DNA from: an uncultured Anaeromassilibacillus sp.
Lineage (GTDB): Bacteria > Bacillota > Clostridia > Oscillospirales > Acutalibacteraceae
NCBI GenBank assembly: GCA_930987725.1
Contig: CAKNKY010000016.1
Coordinates: 1-51,236, forward strand
Direction: 5' to 3'
DNA: 51,236 nucleotides
The position numbers and the translations under genes are program-made. The stretch's first letter is position 1; each line of letters starts with the position of its first letter. The notes under the pieces were generated by a model. It searched no databases and was not told where the DNA came from. It saw only the letters and a program-made list of their open reading frames with translations. Shown in pieces: positions 42,440-50,846 of the stretch.

Positions 42440-42913
42440 ATGCGGGCTGTCATTCAGCGCGTCAGGCGCGCGGACGTATCGGTGAATGGGGAGACCATCG
42501 GGCAGATCGGCGCGGGATTTCTCGTGCTGCTCGGCATTTCCCCGGAGGACACAGAGGGGGAATGTGATTTTCTGCTGGAAAAGACGCTCGGCCTGCGCGT
42601 GTTTGAGGATGAGGCCGGCAAGATGAACCGCTCCCTGATCGACTGCGGCGGCGGGCTTCTCGTCGTTTCGCAGTTCACGCTCTATGCGGACTGCCGGCGC
42701 GGCCGTCGCCCCTCCTTCACGGGCGCGGCCAGGCCGGAGACGGCTGTGCCGCTGTATGAACGCTTCCTGGCCGGGGCAGCCCGGGCAGGCGTGCACACGG
42801 AGCACGGGGAGTTCGGCGCGGACATGCTCGTCTCACTCGAGAACGACGGGCCTGTTACCATCCTGCTGGACACGGACGATCTCATGCCCGGCAAGCGGGC
42901 AAGAAGAGAATAG
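42440..42913 (+). CDS. dtd: D-aminoacyl-tRNA deacylase
   Basis: 157 residues, slightly longer than usual because of a basic tail. It hydrolyses D-amino acids from tRNA. The motifs are [39 protein letters not shown] (SQxxL motif) and [11 protein letters not shown] (the Gly-cisPro motif). AGGAG lies before ATG 42440. An aldo/keto reductase follows 14 bp later in the same operon. Confidence 0.95.
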   Translation: MRAVIQRVRRADVSVNGETIGQIGAGFLVLLGISPEDTEGECDFLLEKTLGLRVFEDEAGKMNRSLIDCGGGLLVVSQFTLYADCRRGRRPSFTGAARPETAVPLYERFLAGAARAGVHTEHGEFGADMLVSLENDGPVTILLDTDDLMPGKRARRE

Positions 42914-42927
42914 GGAGGAATCGAAAC

Positions 42928-44049
42928 ATGTACACACGCGAGTATAAGAACACGGGGGATCAGATCTCCCTGCTGGGCCTTGGCTGCATGCGCCTGCCGA
43001 AGGTGGAGGGCAGCGAAAAGATCGACCGCGCAAAGGCGCAGGAGATCGTGGACTACGCTTACGCCCACGGTGTGAACTACTTTGACACCGCCTACCGCTA
43101 TCACGAGGGCGATTCCGAGCTCTTCATCGGCGAGGCGCTGCAGAAGTATCCGCGCGAGAGCTATCACCTGGCCACGAAGATGCCGATGTGGATGGTGAAC
43201 AAGCCCGAGGACGTGGCGGCCATCTTTGAGGATCAGCTCAAGCGCTGCCGCACGGAGTATTTTGACTTCTACCTCTGCCACGCGCTGAACGCCTCCACGT
43301 TTGAGCGCATGAAGCAGTTCGGCGCGTTCGAATACCTGCAGAAGCAGAAGGAAGCCGGCCGCATTCGCCACCTGGGCTTCTCCTTCCACGACTCCCCCGA
43401 AGTGCTGCGCAAGATCGTAGCCTACGGACCGTGGGAGTTCACGCAGATCCAGCTCAACTACCTGGACTGGGAGCTGCAGGACGCGAAGGGCCAGTATGAG
43501 GTGCTCACCGAGGCCGGCCTGCCCGTCATCGTGATGGAGCCGGTCCGCGGCGGCGCGCTGGCAACGCTGTGCCCGGAATCCGACGAGATCTTCCGCAAGG
43601 CCCGCCCCGACAAGAGCATTGCCTCCTGGGCGATCCGCTATGCCGCCACTCTGCCCAACGTGATGGTGGTGCTCAGCGGCATGACCACGCTGGATCAGGT
43701 GAAGGACAACGTGGCCACCATGACGGACTTCGAGCCTCTGACCGACAGCGACCGCAAGGTTGTGGAGGAAGCGCTGGAAGCGTACCGCAAGAACAAGACG
43801 ATCCCCTGCACCGGCTGCCGCTACTGCATGGACTGCCCCTTCGGCGTGGACATCCCCGGCGTATTCCGGGCTTACAACAAATGCTCCATCGGCGGCAACA
43901 AGAACCAGCTGCGCACAGAGATTGAGGCGCTGGGCGAAGGCCACGGCCCCGAGAGCTGCCGTGCCTGCGGCAAGTGCATGACGCTCTGCCCGCAGAAAAT
44001 CCGCATTCCCGAGCGCATGGCGGAGATCGCCGCCATGATCAAGGAATAA
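42928..44049 (+). CDS. Aldo/keto reductase with C-terminal ferredoxin domain (second copy)
   Basis: 373 residues, with the same domain order as the gene at 23726 and clearly a paralogue (NYFDTAYRYHEGDSE, QIQLNYLDWELQDAKGQYEV and VMEPVRGGALA have close counterparts). Catalytic residues are Asp and Tyr in FDTAYRYH and Lys in HLATKMPMW. Iron-sulfur motifs are CTGCRYCMDCPFG and CRACGKCMTLCPQK; the first has the shorter CxxCxxCxxCP spacing normal for this group. GGGAGG precedes ATG 42928. It probably functions in anaerobic redox metabolism; the substrate is unknown. Confidence 0.93.
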   Translation: MYTREYKNTGDQISLLGLGCMRLPKVEGSEKIDRAKAQEIVDYAYAHGVNYFDTAYRYHEGDSELFIGEALQKYPRESYHLATKMPMWMVNKPEDVAAIFEDQLKRCRTEYFDFYLCHALNASTFERMKQFGAFEYLQKQKEAGRIRHLGFSFHDSPEVLRKIVAYGPWEFTQIQLNYLDWELQDAKGQYEVLTEAGLPVIVMEPVRGGALATLCPESDEIFRKARPDKSIASWAIRYAATLPNVMVVLSGMTTLDQVKDNVATMTDFEPLTDSDRKVVEEALEAYRKNKTIPCTGCRYCMDCPFGVDIPGVFRAYNKCSIGGNKNQLRTEIEALGEGHGPESCRACGKCMTLCPQKIRIPERMAEIAAMIKE

Positions 44050-44099
44050 AGAAGGAACCAATCCGCCCGCAGTCTCGCAGGCGGATACCGGACAACAAG

Positions 44100-44145
44100 C
44101 AGGCCGTCCCCTCGCATCGGAGTGCGACGGGACGGCCTGTTTCTG
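44100..44145 (+). terminator. Hairpin after the second aldo/keto reductase gene
   Basis: AGGCCGTCCC pairs with GGGACGGCCT, with an inner TCGCA/TGCGA stem. It is followed only by GTTTCTG, so it may be a weak terminator or a processing hairpin. Confidence 0.55.
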
Positions 44146-44162
44146 CGAAACGGAGGGTGAAG

Positions 44163-44630
44163 ATGGAAATTGAACGGAAATTCCTCATCGGCGGCTTCCC
44201 GGCAGGCCTGCCCCTGCTGGAGCAGGCCGTGATGGAACAGGGCTATCTGTGCACCGATCCGGTGGTGCGCATCCGCTCGAAGGAGAGCGGCGGCCGCACC
44301 GGTTACCGCCTGTGCTTCAAGGGAAAGGGCAAACTGGTGCGCCAGGAAACGGAGCTGGACCTCACCGCGGGGCAGTTTGCGGAATTGAAAAACCTGCTGC
44401 CCGCGCCGCTTGTGCGCAAGGAGTACCGCGTGTATGGACTGCCGGGCGGCGAGCGCCTGGAGTGCAGCCTGGTGGACGGCAAATTCTATTATGCCGAGGT
44501 GGAATTCCCCACGGTGGAGGCTGCGCAGGCGTTCACGCCGCCTGCCTTCCTGGGCCGCGAGGTCACGCAGGAGGACGGTTTCTCCATGAGCGATTACTGG
44601 CGGACACGCCGCCTGCCCGGCCTTGCCTAG
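44163..44630 (+). CDS. CYTH-domain protein (triphosphate tunnel enzyme family)
   Basis: 155 residues, a single CYTH domain. The diagnostic N-terminus is MEIERKFLI (ExExK). The basic and acidic residues of the tunnel follow: VVRIRSKESGG, YRLCFKGKGKLVRQETELDL, RKEYRVY and YYAEVEFPTVEAA. Family members hydrolyse inorganic triphosphate or make cyclic AMP or thiamine triphosphate products. A small single-domain bacterial protein is most likely a triphosphatase. Its stop overlaps the start of the next gene by 8 bp, the first of three coupled genes. Confidence 0.93.
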   Translation: MEIERKFLIGGFPAGLPLLEQAVMEQGYLCTDPVVRIRSKESGGRTGYRLCFKGKGKLVRQETELDLTAGQFAELKNLLPAPLVRKEYRVYGLPGGERLECSLVDGKFYYAEVEFPTVEAAQAFTPPAFLGREVTQEDGFSMSDYWRTRRLPGLA

Positions 44631-45402
44631 CTTTTTCCGCGCAGGGGAAGCGGAATCGGAGCGCTTCCGCTTCCTGTGTGAGGACTACGCGCTGGGTGAA
44701 CCGGAGGGCGGCGTGGGCGTGCTGCGGGAAAAGGGGATCCACGCCGTGCTCAAGCGGTATTACCAGCCGGAAGCCGCAGCGCGCGAGGTGCGTGTGGGCC
44801 GCTTTGTGGCAGATGCCGTGAGTCCCGACGGCAGCGTGCTGGAAGTGCAGACGGGCCGCCTGGCCCCGCTCAGGCGGAAGCTCCCCGCCCTGCTGGATCG
44901 CTACGAGGTGACAGTGGTGCACCCGCTGCTCCGCGTGCGGCGCGTGCGTGCCGTCGATCCGCAGACGGGCGAGCTCTCCGCACGGCGCGTGTGCGGAAAA
45001 CCGGAAACGGTGTGGAACTTCTTTTACGAGCTGCCGCCTCTGCTCCCGTTTCTGCAGCGCCCGAACCTGCACTTCGTGCTGCCCGTAATCGAGACGGAGG
45101 AGCTTCGCGTGAAGGGCAGCCGACGCGGGGCGCGCGTGGACCGCTTACCCTCCGCCCTGTGCGGGGAATACCGCTTCCGCAATGCGCAAGATTTTCTCAG
45201 CCTGCTGCCGGCGGGGCTGCCCTCCCCCTTCACCTCCGGCGACCTGGCGCAGGCCGCCTCCCTTGCGCCGGAGGATGCCCGCATGGCGCTCTATGTGCTG
45301 CACGCCCTGCAGCTTTGCCTGCGCTGCGGCCGCCGCGGCCGCAGCTACCTTTATACGATACAAAACGGCGCGGAAGCACCCTGGGAAGGAGATTTGACAT
45401 GA
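44623..45402 (+). CDS. Uncharacterised protein with possible PD-(D/E)XK-like nuclease core and C-terminal winged helix
   Basis: 259 residues if translated from the TTG at 44623. That start is uncertain because the ribosome-binding site is weak. I do not recognise a named function. Residues 40-90 contain H40 and K44, then E55, D64 in GRFVADAV, and LEVQTGRLAPLRRKL. The D64...E74-x-Q76 spacing is what a restriction-endonuclease-like fold would show. The middle part (VTVVHPLLRVRRVRAVDPQTG, then PNLHFVLPVIETEELR) and a C-terminal helix-turn-helix-like stretch (FTSGDLAQAASL) suggest a family of related proteins in Clostridia. It overlaps both neighbours, so it is translationally coupled to the CYTH and SGNH genes. 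Confidence 0.8.
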   Translation: MPSFFRAGEAESERFRFLCEDYALGEPEGGVGVLREKGIHAVLKRYYQPEAAAREVRVGRFVADAVSPDGSVLEVQTGRLAPLRRKLPALLDRYEVTVVHPLLRVRRVRAVDPQTGELSARRVCGKPETVWNFFYELPPLLPFLQRPNLHFVLPVIETEELRVKGSRRGARVDRLPSALCGEYRFRNAQDFLSLLPAGLPSPFTSGDLAQAASLAPEDARMALYVLHALQLCLRCGRRGRSYLYTIQNGAEAPWEGDLT

Positions 45403-46037
45403 AACGCATTGTGTGCTACGGAGACTCCAACACCTTCGGCCATAACCCCATCGACGGTTCCCGCCTGCCGCGCAGCAAGCGCTGGACAGGCATCCTCGCC
45501 AGCCTGCTCGGCCCGGAGTATGAGATTCTGGAAGAGGGCCTGTGCGGCCGCACCACGGTGCACGAGGTGCCGTATGAACCGGGCCTGAACGGCCTGCCTT
45601 ACCTGAAGCCCTGCCTGCTCTCGCACCGGCCGTTTGACCTTCTGATCCTCATGCTGGGCACGAACGATCTGCAGGTGACGTTCTCCACCGTGCCGCTCAC
45701 CGTGGCAAACGGCGCGGAAACGCTGGTGCGCTGCGCGCAGGCGCTCGACTGGGGCCCCGGCGAAGCGCCGCAGATCCTGCTTGTCTCGCCTATCCGCATC
45801 GGCGATGTTTCCGTGAACCCGGTGTTCGGCCCTCTGTTCGGCTTTGAGCGCGCCTCGGCTTACTCCGCGCAGCTCGCCCCCTATTACCGCGACATTGCCG
45901 GGCGGCGCGGCTGCGCCTTCCTGGACGCGGCGTCCGTTGCATCCCCCTCCCCCGTGGACGGCCTGCACATGGAACCGGAGGAGCACGCAAAGCTCGCGGC
46001 CGCCCTGGCGGACAAGGTGCGGGAGCTGCTGGGCTGA
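45399..46037 (+). CDS. SGNH/GDSL-family hydrolase
   Basis: 212 residues without signal peptide. Block I is VCYGDSNTFGHNP (nucleophile Ser), block II GLCGRTTVHE, block III LMLGTNDLQ (Gly and Asn) and block V DGLHMEPEEH (catalytic Asp and His). The family includes arylesterases and carbohydrate acetylesterases; GDSNTFG with a long LPRSKRWTGIL insertion is close to arylesterase-type members. GGAAGGAG precedes ATG 45399, which overlaps the upstream stop (ATGA). It is the third gene of the coupled trio. Confidence 0.92.
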   Translation: MKRIVCYGDSNTFGHNPIDGSRLPRSKRWTGILASLLGPEYEILEEGLCGRTTVHEVPYEPGLNGLPYLKPCLLSHRPFDLLILMLGTNDLQVTFSTVPLTVANGAETLVRCAQALDWGPGEAPQILLVSPIRIGDVSVNPVFGPLFGFERASAYSAQLAPYYRDIAGRRGCAFLDAASVASPSPVDGLHMEPEEHAKLAAALADKVRELLG

Positions 46038-46252
46038 TCTGTTTTCGACAGCTTTCCACAGGGCAAAATGCTGAAATTCTACATTCTTTCCAATGGAAAA
46101 CGCTGTACACACCGCTTTATAATAGTGTCGGAATTTTGGGCCGCCGGCAGGCACGGCGGCCCGATCGCTGTTTTGCAAACCGTCAGCCGCACCCCGCACG
46201 GAGGCCGCGGCGCGCAATGGGCTTACCCCAGGAAGGGCAGGGAATCAAATCT

Positions 46253-47638
46253 ATGACAAGGGATATGACCGTGGGAAATCCCGTCAAGCTTATCGTGAGT
46301 TTTTCTATCCCGCTGCTGATCGGCAACCTTTTTCAACAGCTTTACAGCATGGTGGACGCCGTCATCGTGGGCCAGTTCCTCGGCGTGGACGCGCTGGCGG
46401 CCGTCGGCACCACGGGTCCGCTGTCGTTCCTCATTCTCGGCTTCGTCATGGGCATGACGGGCGGCTTCTCCGTGCTGGTGGCGCAGCGCTTCGGCGCGGG
46501 CGACTATGACGGCATGCGCCACACGGTGGCCATGTCGGTCCTGCTGAGCGTTGTGCTGTGCATTGTGATGACGGCGTTGAGCGTGGCCGTGTGCCGCCCG
46601 CTGCTTGTTGCCATGAACACGGCGGATAACATTATCGACATGGCATATGACTACATCATCGTCATCTTTGCCGGCACGTTTGCCAACATTCTCTACAATC
46701 TGCTCTCCGGCATCCTGCGCGCACTGGGCGACAGCCGCACGCCTCTGTATTTCCTGATCCTCTCCTCGCTGCTCAACGTGGTGCTGGATATTTTCTGCGT
46801 CGTGAACCTACAGATGGGCGTGGCGGGCGCAGGCTATGCCACGGTACTCTCGCAGTTCATCTCCGGCCTGCTGTGCCTGCTCTACATGATGAAAAAATTC
46901 CCGATCCTGCACCTGCAGAAGAAGGACTGGGTCTTCCGCCGCGCCACATGCCTGCATCTGCTCAAGGTGGGCGCCCCGATGGCGTTCCAGTTTTCCATCA
47001 CGGCGATCGGCGTCATCACGCTGCAGGGCGCCGTGAACAGCTTCGGCTCCTCTGTGACGGCCGGCTTTACGGCGGCCAGCAAGGTGGAAACACTCACGCA
47101 GCAGCTCATGTCCACGCTCTCCACCACCACGGCCACATTCGTGGGCCAAAACCTGGGCGCCGGGAAAATGCACCGCATCCGCGAGGGTGTGCGCCGTTGC
47201 CGCCAGATCACGGACATCAGCTCCCTGGTCCTGATCGTCATCGTCTATCTGTTCTGGCGTGCCTTCGTCTCGCTCTTCATCTCCGGTGATCAGCCGGAGG
47301 TCTACGAGGCCGCGCGCACGTACCTTTACATCATCATGGCCTTCTACCTGCCGCTGGGCTGGGTGAACATCTTCCGCAACGCGCTGCAGGGCATGGGAGA
47401 AGCTTTCGTGCCGCTGCTCGGCGGTGTGATGGAGCTGCTCATGCGGGTGATTGTCGCTCTGTTTGCCGTGCAATTTGGTTTCTGGGCCGTGTGCCTGGCC
47501 AGCCCGATGGCGTGGATCGGCGCGGATATCCCGCTGCTCATCACCTACCGCAGGCACATCCGCTCGCTGTGCGCGTATGAGGATGCGCAGGAGGCCAAGG
47601 GGGAATCGGCCGTCCCAACGAAATCTGCCGCAGAATAA
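46253..47638 (+). CDS. MATE-family multidrug/cation antiporter
   Basis: 461 residues with twelve membrane helices in two homologous halves. Family features are SIPLLIGNLFQQLYSMVDAV near the N-terminus, VGTTGPLSFLILGF, SGILRALGDSRTPLYFLI and FVGQNLGAGKMHR. It exports cationic drugs or metabolites in exchange for sodium or protons. A GGAAGGGCAGGGA lies before ATG 46253; the distance is longer than ideal. A TATAAT near 46117 is a plausible -10. It ends close to the folT riboswitch region. Confidence 0.94.
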   Translation: MTRDMTVGNPVKLIVSFSIPLLIGNLFQQLYSMVDAVIVGQFLGVDALAAVGTTGPLSFLILGFVMGMTGGFSVLVAQRFGAGDYDGMRHTVAMSVLLSVVLCIVMTALSVAVCRPLLVAMNTADNIIDMAYDYIIVIFAGTFANILYNLLSGILRALGDSRTPLYFLILSSLLNVVLDIFCVVNLQMGVAGAGYATVLSQFISGLLCLLYMMKKFPILHLQKKDWVFRRATCLHLLKVGAPMAFQFSITAIGVITLQGAVNSFGSSVTAGFTAASKVETLTQQLMSTLSTTTATFVGQNLGAGKMHRIREGVRRCRQITDISSLVLIVIVYLFWRAFVSLFISGDQPEVYEAARTYLYIIMAFYLPLGWVNIFRNALQGMGEAFVPLLGGVMELLMRVIVALFAVQFGFWAVCLASPMAWIGADIPLLITYRRHIRSLCAYEDAQEAKGESAVPTKSAAE

Positions 47639-47646
47639 AAAAAGCC

Positions 47647-47675
47647 TGTACAAAACGCAAGGAACCTGCTATACT
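47647..47675 (+). promoter_or_regulatory. Promoter of the riboswitch-folT transcript
   Basis: TGTACA (47647-47652), a 17-bp spacer and TATACT (47670-47675). Confidence 0.75.
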
Positions 47676-47682
47676 AAGGGCG

Positions 47683-47803
47683 TCAGAGTAGGCGTCGCGC
47701 GTTAAGTGCCGGCGGATGGGAAGTCGCCGCCGGACGAAAAGCCGAAAAAACGAGGATCGGCTTGCGGTGCGGCGCCGCGTCCGCTGCCACAGCCTTCATG
47801 TGG
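47683..47803 (+). promoter_or_regulatory. Tetrahydrofolate (THF) class I riboswitch
   Basis: The conserved parts are all visible: AGAGTAGG, then GCGCGTTAAGTG, GGATGGGAAGTCG, ACGAAAAGCC and the closing GCGGTGCGGCGCC and GCGTCCGCTGCC. Stem GGCGTCGC pairs with GCGGCGCC. A GCCACA/TGTGGC hairpin (47786-47803) follows and may be part of the expression platform, which probably controls the AGGAGG site of folT. THF binding is known for the motif; ligand and fold match by inspection only. Confidence 0.9.
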
Positions 47804-47847
47804 CTCGCCGCCGGTATGCCCGGTGCGAAAACAGGAGGTTTCAAAAA

Positions 47848-48375
47848 TTGCATCTTCGTACTGAAAAACGGCCGGATACCCGGATGCTCGTCACGCTCGC
47901 GCTTCTCATTGCGATAAACGTGGTGTTGGCGAGATTTTTCGGCATCCAGACCCCCATTGTCCAAATCAACTTTTCCTTTATTCCCGTCGTGCTGGCGGCC
48001 CTGCTTTACGGTCCGCTTCCGGCTGCGCTGGTCGGCGCGGTGGGGGATGTCCTGGGAGCCGTGCTCTTCCCGGCGGGAGCGTATTTCCCCGGCTTCACGC
48101 TCACGTCCGCCCTGGGCGGGCTGATCTACGGCCTGTTCCTCTACAAAAAGCCGGCCGCGCTGTGGCGTTCCGTCTCAGCCGTGCTGATCATCACCGTTTT
48201 CCTGAACATGGGGCTGAACACCCTGTGGCTCTGGATCACGGTGGGAGACGGCGTGTGGGGGCTGTTCCTCTCGCGGCTGCCGAAGTATTTCGTGGTCGCG
48301 CCGGTTCAGATTCTCGTCACGCGTCTGCTCAGCGGCAGGCTTGCCGCCGTGTTCCGCCGCATGGCTGCGGCGTGA
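47848..48375 (+). CDS. folT: FolT-type substrate-binding (S) component of a folate ECF transporter
   Basis: 175 residues from a TTG at 47848, with AGGAGGT nine bases upstream. Six membrane helices are seen, from MLVTLALLIAINVVLARFF to about 155. The family segment is PIVQINFSFIPVVLAALLYG, followed by LVGAVGDVLGAVLFP. In ECF transporters this integral subunit captures folate and uses a shared ATPase/EcfT module encoded elsewhere. A THF riboswitch in the leader supports folate as the substrate. Confidence 0.92.
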   Translation: MHLRTEKRPDTRMLVTLALLIAINVVLARFFGIQTPIVQINFSFIPVVLAALLYGPLPAALVGAVGDVLGAVLFPAGAYFPGFTLTSALGGLIYGLFLYKKPAALWRSVSAVLIITVFLNMGLNTLWLWITVGDGVWGLFLSRLPKYFVVAPVQILVTRLLSGRLAAVFRRMAAA

Positions 48376-48398
48376 TCCTTTTCCCCTCACATATTTCT

Positions 48399-48435
48399 CC
48401 CGCCGTTCCTCCTTCCCGGGAACGGCGGGATTTTT
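48399..48435 (+). terminator. Terminator after folT
   Basis: CCCGCCGTTC pairs with GAACGGCGGG, followed by ATTTTTG. Confidence 0.9.
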
Positions 48436-48516
48436 GCTTTTTCTCCAATTTTTTCATGGAGAAGAGGGCGCTCTTTGGCGGAAGGAAAGAAATTGTGCAG
48501 GAAAGGCAAGTAGAAA

Positions 48517-48545
48517 TTGCAACATCTTTCTTGCTTTGCTATAAT
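48517..48545 (+). promoter_or_regulatory. Promoter of the AGCS symporter gene
   Basis: TTGCAA (48517-48522), a 17-bp spacer and TATAAT (48540-48545). Confidence 0.75.
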
Positions 48546-48595
48546 GAAGCGTACAGCGCCGGTTTCGGCCGGCAACAGGAGGGAGAACAAACATC

Positions 48596-49990
48596 ATGGA
48601 TTTTGCGGCGATTTCCAGCGGCCTGACCGCCGTTGTGGAAAGCATCAACTCGGCCCTTTGGGACTCGATCCTGCTGGTTCTGCTGTGCGGCACGGGGATC
48701 TGGTTCACCATCCGCCTGAAGGCCGTGCAGGTGCGCAAATTCAAGCAGGGCCTGAAGGCCGTATTCGGGAACATCCGCCTGCGCGGCGACAAGGCCGGCG
48801 CGGACGGCATGAGTTCCTTCCAGTCGCTGGCCACCGCCGTGGCGGCTCAGGTGGGCACAGGCAACATTGCGGGCGCAGCCACGGCCATCGCCTCCGGCGG
48901 GCCGGGGGCCATCTTCTGGATGTGGCTGAGCGCCTTCTTCGGCATGGCCACCATCTATGCGGAGGCCTCCCTCGCGCAGAAATACAAGACAACCGTGGAC
49001 GGCGAAGTGACCGGCGGGCCGGTGTACTACATCAAGGCGCGGTTCAAGGGCAGGTTCGGCAAGTTCCTCGCGGGCTTCTTTGCCGTGGCCATCACGCTGG
49101 CGCTGGGCTTCATGGGCAACATGGTGCAGTGCAACTCCATCAGCGACTCGTTCCGGAATGCATTCGGCGTGCCCGGCATCGCCGTGGGCATCGTGGTGGC
49201 GGCGATTGCGGCCGTGATTTTCCTCGGCGGCAAGAAGCGCATCGCCTCCGTGACGGAAAAGATCGTGCCGGTGATGGCGGTGCTGTATATTCTGGGTTCG
49301 CTCGTCGTCATCTTTGCGAATTTCCGCAACCTCGGCCACGCCTTCGCGCAGATCTTCGTGCTGGCCTTTGACCCGCAGGCCATGGCCGGCGGCGTGGCGG
49401 GCATCACGGTGCGCGAGGCCATCCGCTTCGGCGTGGCGCGCGGCCTCTTCTCCAACGAGGCGGGCATGGGTTCCACGCCTCACGCGCACGCGCTGGCGAA
49501 GGTCAAGCACCCCTGCGACCAGGGCATCGTGGCCTTTGTGGGCGTGTTCATCGACACGTTCGTCGTCCTCACGATGACGGCGCTCGTCATCATCTCGACC
49601 GGCGCGTTCACGATGACGGACGCTTCCGGCGCGCCGCTCACGGCCGCCCCGCTCGCCCAGGCCGCGTTTAACACGGTGATGGGCCAATTCGGCAATATTT
49701 TCATCGCCGTCTGCATGTTCTTCTTCGCCTTCTCCACCATCATCGGCTGGTATTTCTTCGGTGAGACGAACGTGAAATACCTGTTCGGGAAAAAGGCCGT
49801 GCCGGTGTACACCGTGTTTGTCATTCTCTTCGTGCTGCTCGGCTCGGTGATGAAGGTGGACCTTGTGTGGGAGCTCACCGACCTGTTCAACGGCCTCATG
49901 GTGATTCCGAACCTCATCGGCGTACTGGGGCTCACGGGCGTTGTGATTGCCCTCTCCCGCGAACACGACGCGCTTCACAAGCTGCGCTGA
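48596..49990 (+). CDS. Alanine/glycine:cation symporter (AGCS family)
   Basis: 464 residues with about eleven membrane helices. It takes up alanine or glycine with sodium or protons. Family blocks are FQSLATAVAAQVGTGNIAG (substrate and sodium site), GGPGAIFWMWLSAFFGMATI, GGPVYYI and VARGLFSNEAGMGSTPHAHA. AFSTIIGWYFFGE near the C-terminus is also typical. GGAGGGAG precedes ATG 48596. Confidence 0.95.
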   Translation: MDFAAISSGLTAVVESINSALWDSILLVLLCGTGIWFTIRLKAVQVRKFKQGLKAVFGNIRLRGDKAGADGMSSFQSLATAVAAQVGTGNIAGAATAIASGGPGAIFWMWLSAFFGMATIYAEASLAQKYKTTVDGEVTGGPVYYIKARFKGRFGKFLAGFFAVAITLALGFMGNMVQCNSISDSFRNAFGVPGIAVGIVVAAIAAVIFLGGKKRIASVTEKIVPVMAVLYILGSLVVIFANFRNLGHAFAQIFVLAFDPQAMAGGVAGITVREAIRFGVARGLFSNEAGMGSTPHAHALAKVKHPCDQGIVAFVGVFIDTFVVLTMTALVIISTGAFTMTDASGAPLTAAPLAQAAFNTVMGQFGNIFIAVCMFFFAFSTIIGWYFFGETNVKYLFGKKAVPVYTVFVILFVLLGSVMKVDLVWELTDLFNGLMVIPNLIGVLGLTGVVIALSREHDALHKLR

Positions 49991-50019
49991 AAACCGGACA
50001 GCCTTGCCTGCAAAAAGAC

Positions 50020-50071
50020 AAAAAACCCGGCCGGATGCCTCCCTCATGGGACGCACCGGGCCGGGTTTTTG
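50020..50071. terminator. Bidirectional terminator between AGCS and ABC exporter genes
   Basis: AAAAACCCGGCC pairs with GGCCGGGTTTTT across a loop of about 27 bases. Confidence 0.88.
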
Positions 50072-50085
50072 CGCCTTGCCGCGTC

Positions 50086-50832
50086 TTATTTCTTTTTTCT
50101 GTCCAGAAACGCCTGATACCGGTCGCAGATGCCTTCCACATCCTCGCCGAACTCCACCTGCCGGCCCTTGTCGAGCCAGAGGATCTTGCTGCACAGCGCA
50201 CGGATCTGGCTGAGCGAATGGGAGACAAGGATGGTTGTGGTGCCGCCGCCCATCATCTCCTGCATTTTCGCCTCGCTCTTCGCCTTGAATGCGCCGTCTC
50301 CGACGGACAGCACCTCGTCCAAAATCAGAATATCCGGCTTCACGAGGCTGGCAATGGAAAACGCCAGCCTCGATTTCATGCCGGACGAGAGCTGCTTGAA
50401 CGGCCGATCCGCAAAGTCCTGCAGCTCGGCGAATTCCAGGATTTCCTCAAACGTCTCGTCCATGAATTTGCGCGTATAGCCCAGCATGGCGCCGCGCAGG
50501 TAAGCGTTCTCCTTCACCGTGAGATCGCCGTCAAAGCCGCTCGTGAGCTCGAGCAGCGCCGCCACGGTACCGTTCCGCTTCACCCAGCCCTGCGTCGGCT
50601 CCATGATGCCGGCGATCGCCTTGAGCAGTGTGGATTTCCCTGCCCCGTTCGATCCGATGATGCCCAGCATATCGCCCTTCTCGAGCGAAAAGGTCACGTC
50701 CTTGTCCGCCCAGAACTCCGTCACATGGTAATTGCGCGTGATCTTCCGCAGCACAAATTCTTTCAGCCCAATGTCCTTGAAATCTCCCGTGATATACCGG
50801 ATAGAGACATTATGAAGCTCTAAAACTGCCAT
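50086..50832 (-). CDS. Polysaccharide/teichoic acid ABC exporter, ATPase subunit
   Basis: 248 residues. Walker A is IGSNGAGKSTLLKAIAG, the signature LSSGMKSRLAFSIA, Walker B ILILDEVLSVGD and the H-loop TILVSHSLSQI. AALLELTSGFDGDLTVKENAYLRG is characteristic of the TagH/RfbB/Wzt subfamily that exports lipid-linked wall teichoic acid or O-antigen-like glycans. It ends at residue 248 without the extra glycan-binding C-terminal domain of Wzt. It is preceded by its permease gene on the same strand with 14 bp between them. Confidence 0.92.
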   Translation of the reverse strand: MAVLELHNVSIRYITGDFKDIGLKEFVLRKITRNYHVTEFWADKDVTFSLEKGDMLGIIGSNGAGKSTLLKAIAGIMEPTQGWVKRNGTVAALLELTSGFDGDLTVKENAYLRGAMLGYTRKFMDETFEEILEFAELQDFADRPFKQLSSGMKSRLAFSIASLVKPDILILDEVLSVGDGAFKAKSEAKMQEMMGGGTTTILVSHSLSQIRALCSKILWLDKGRQVEFGEDVEGICDRYQAFLDRKKK

Positions 50833-50846
50833 GCTCGTCCCCTCCG

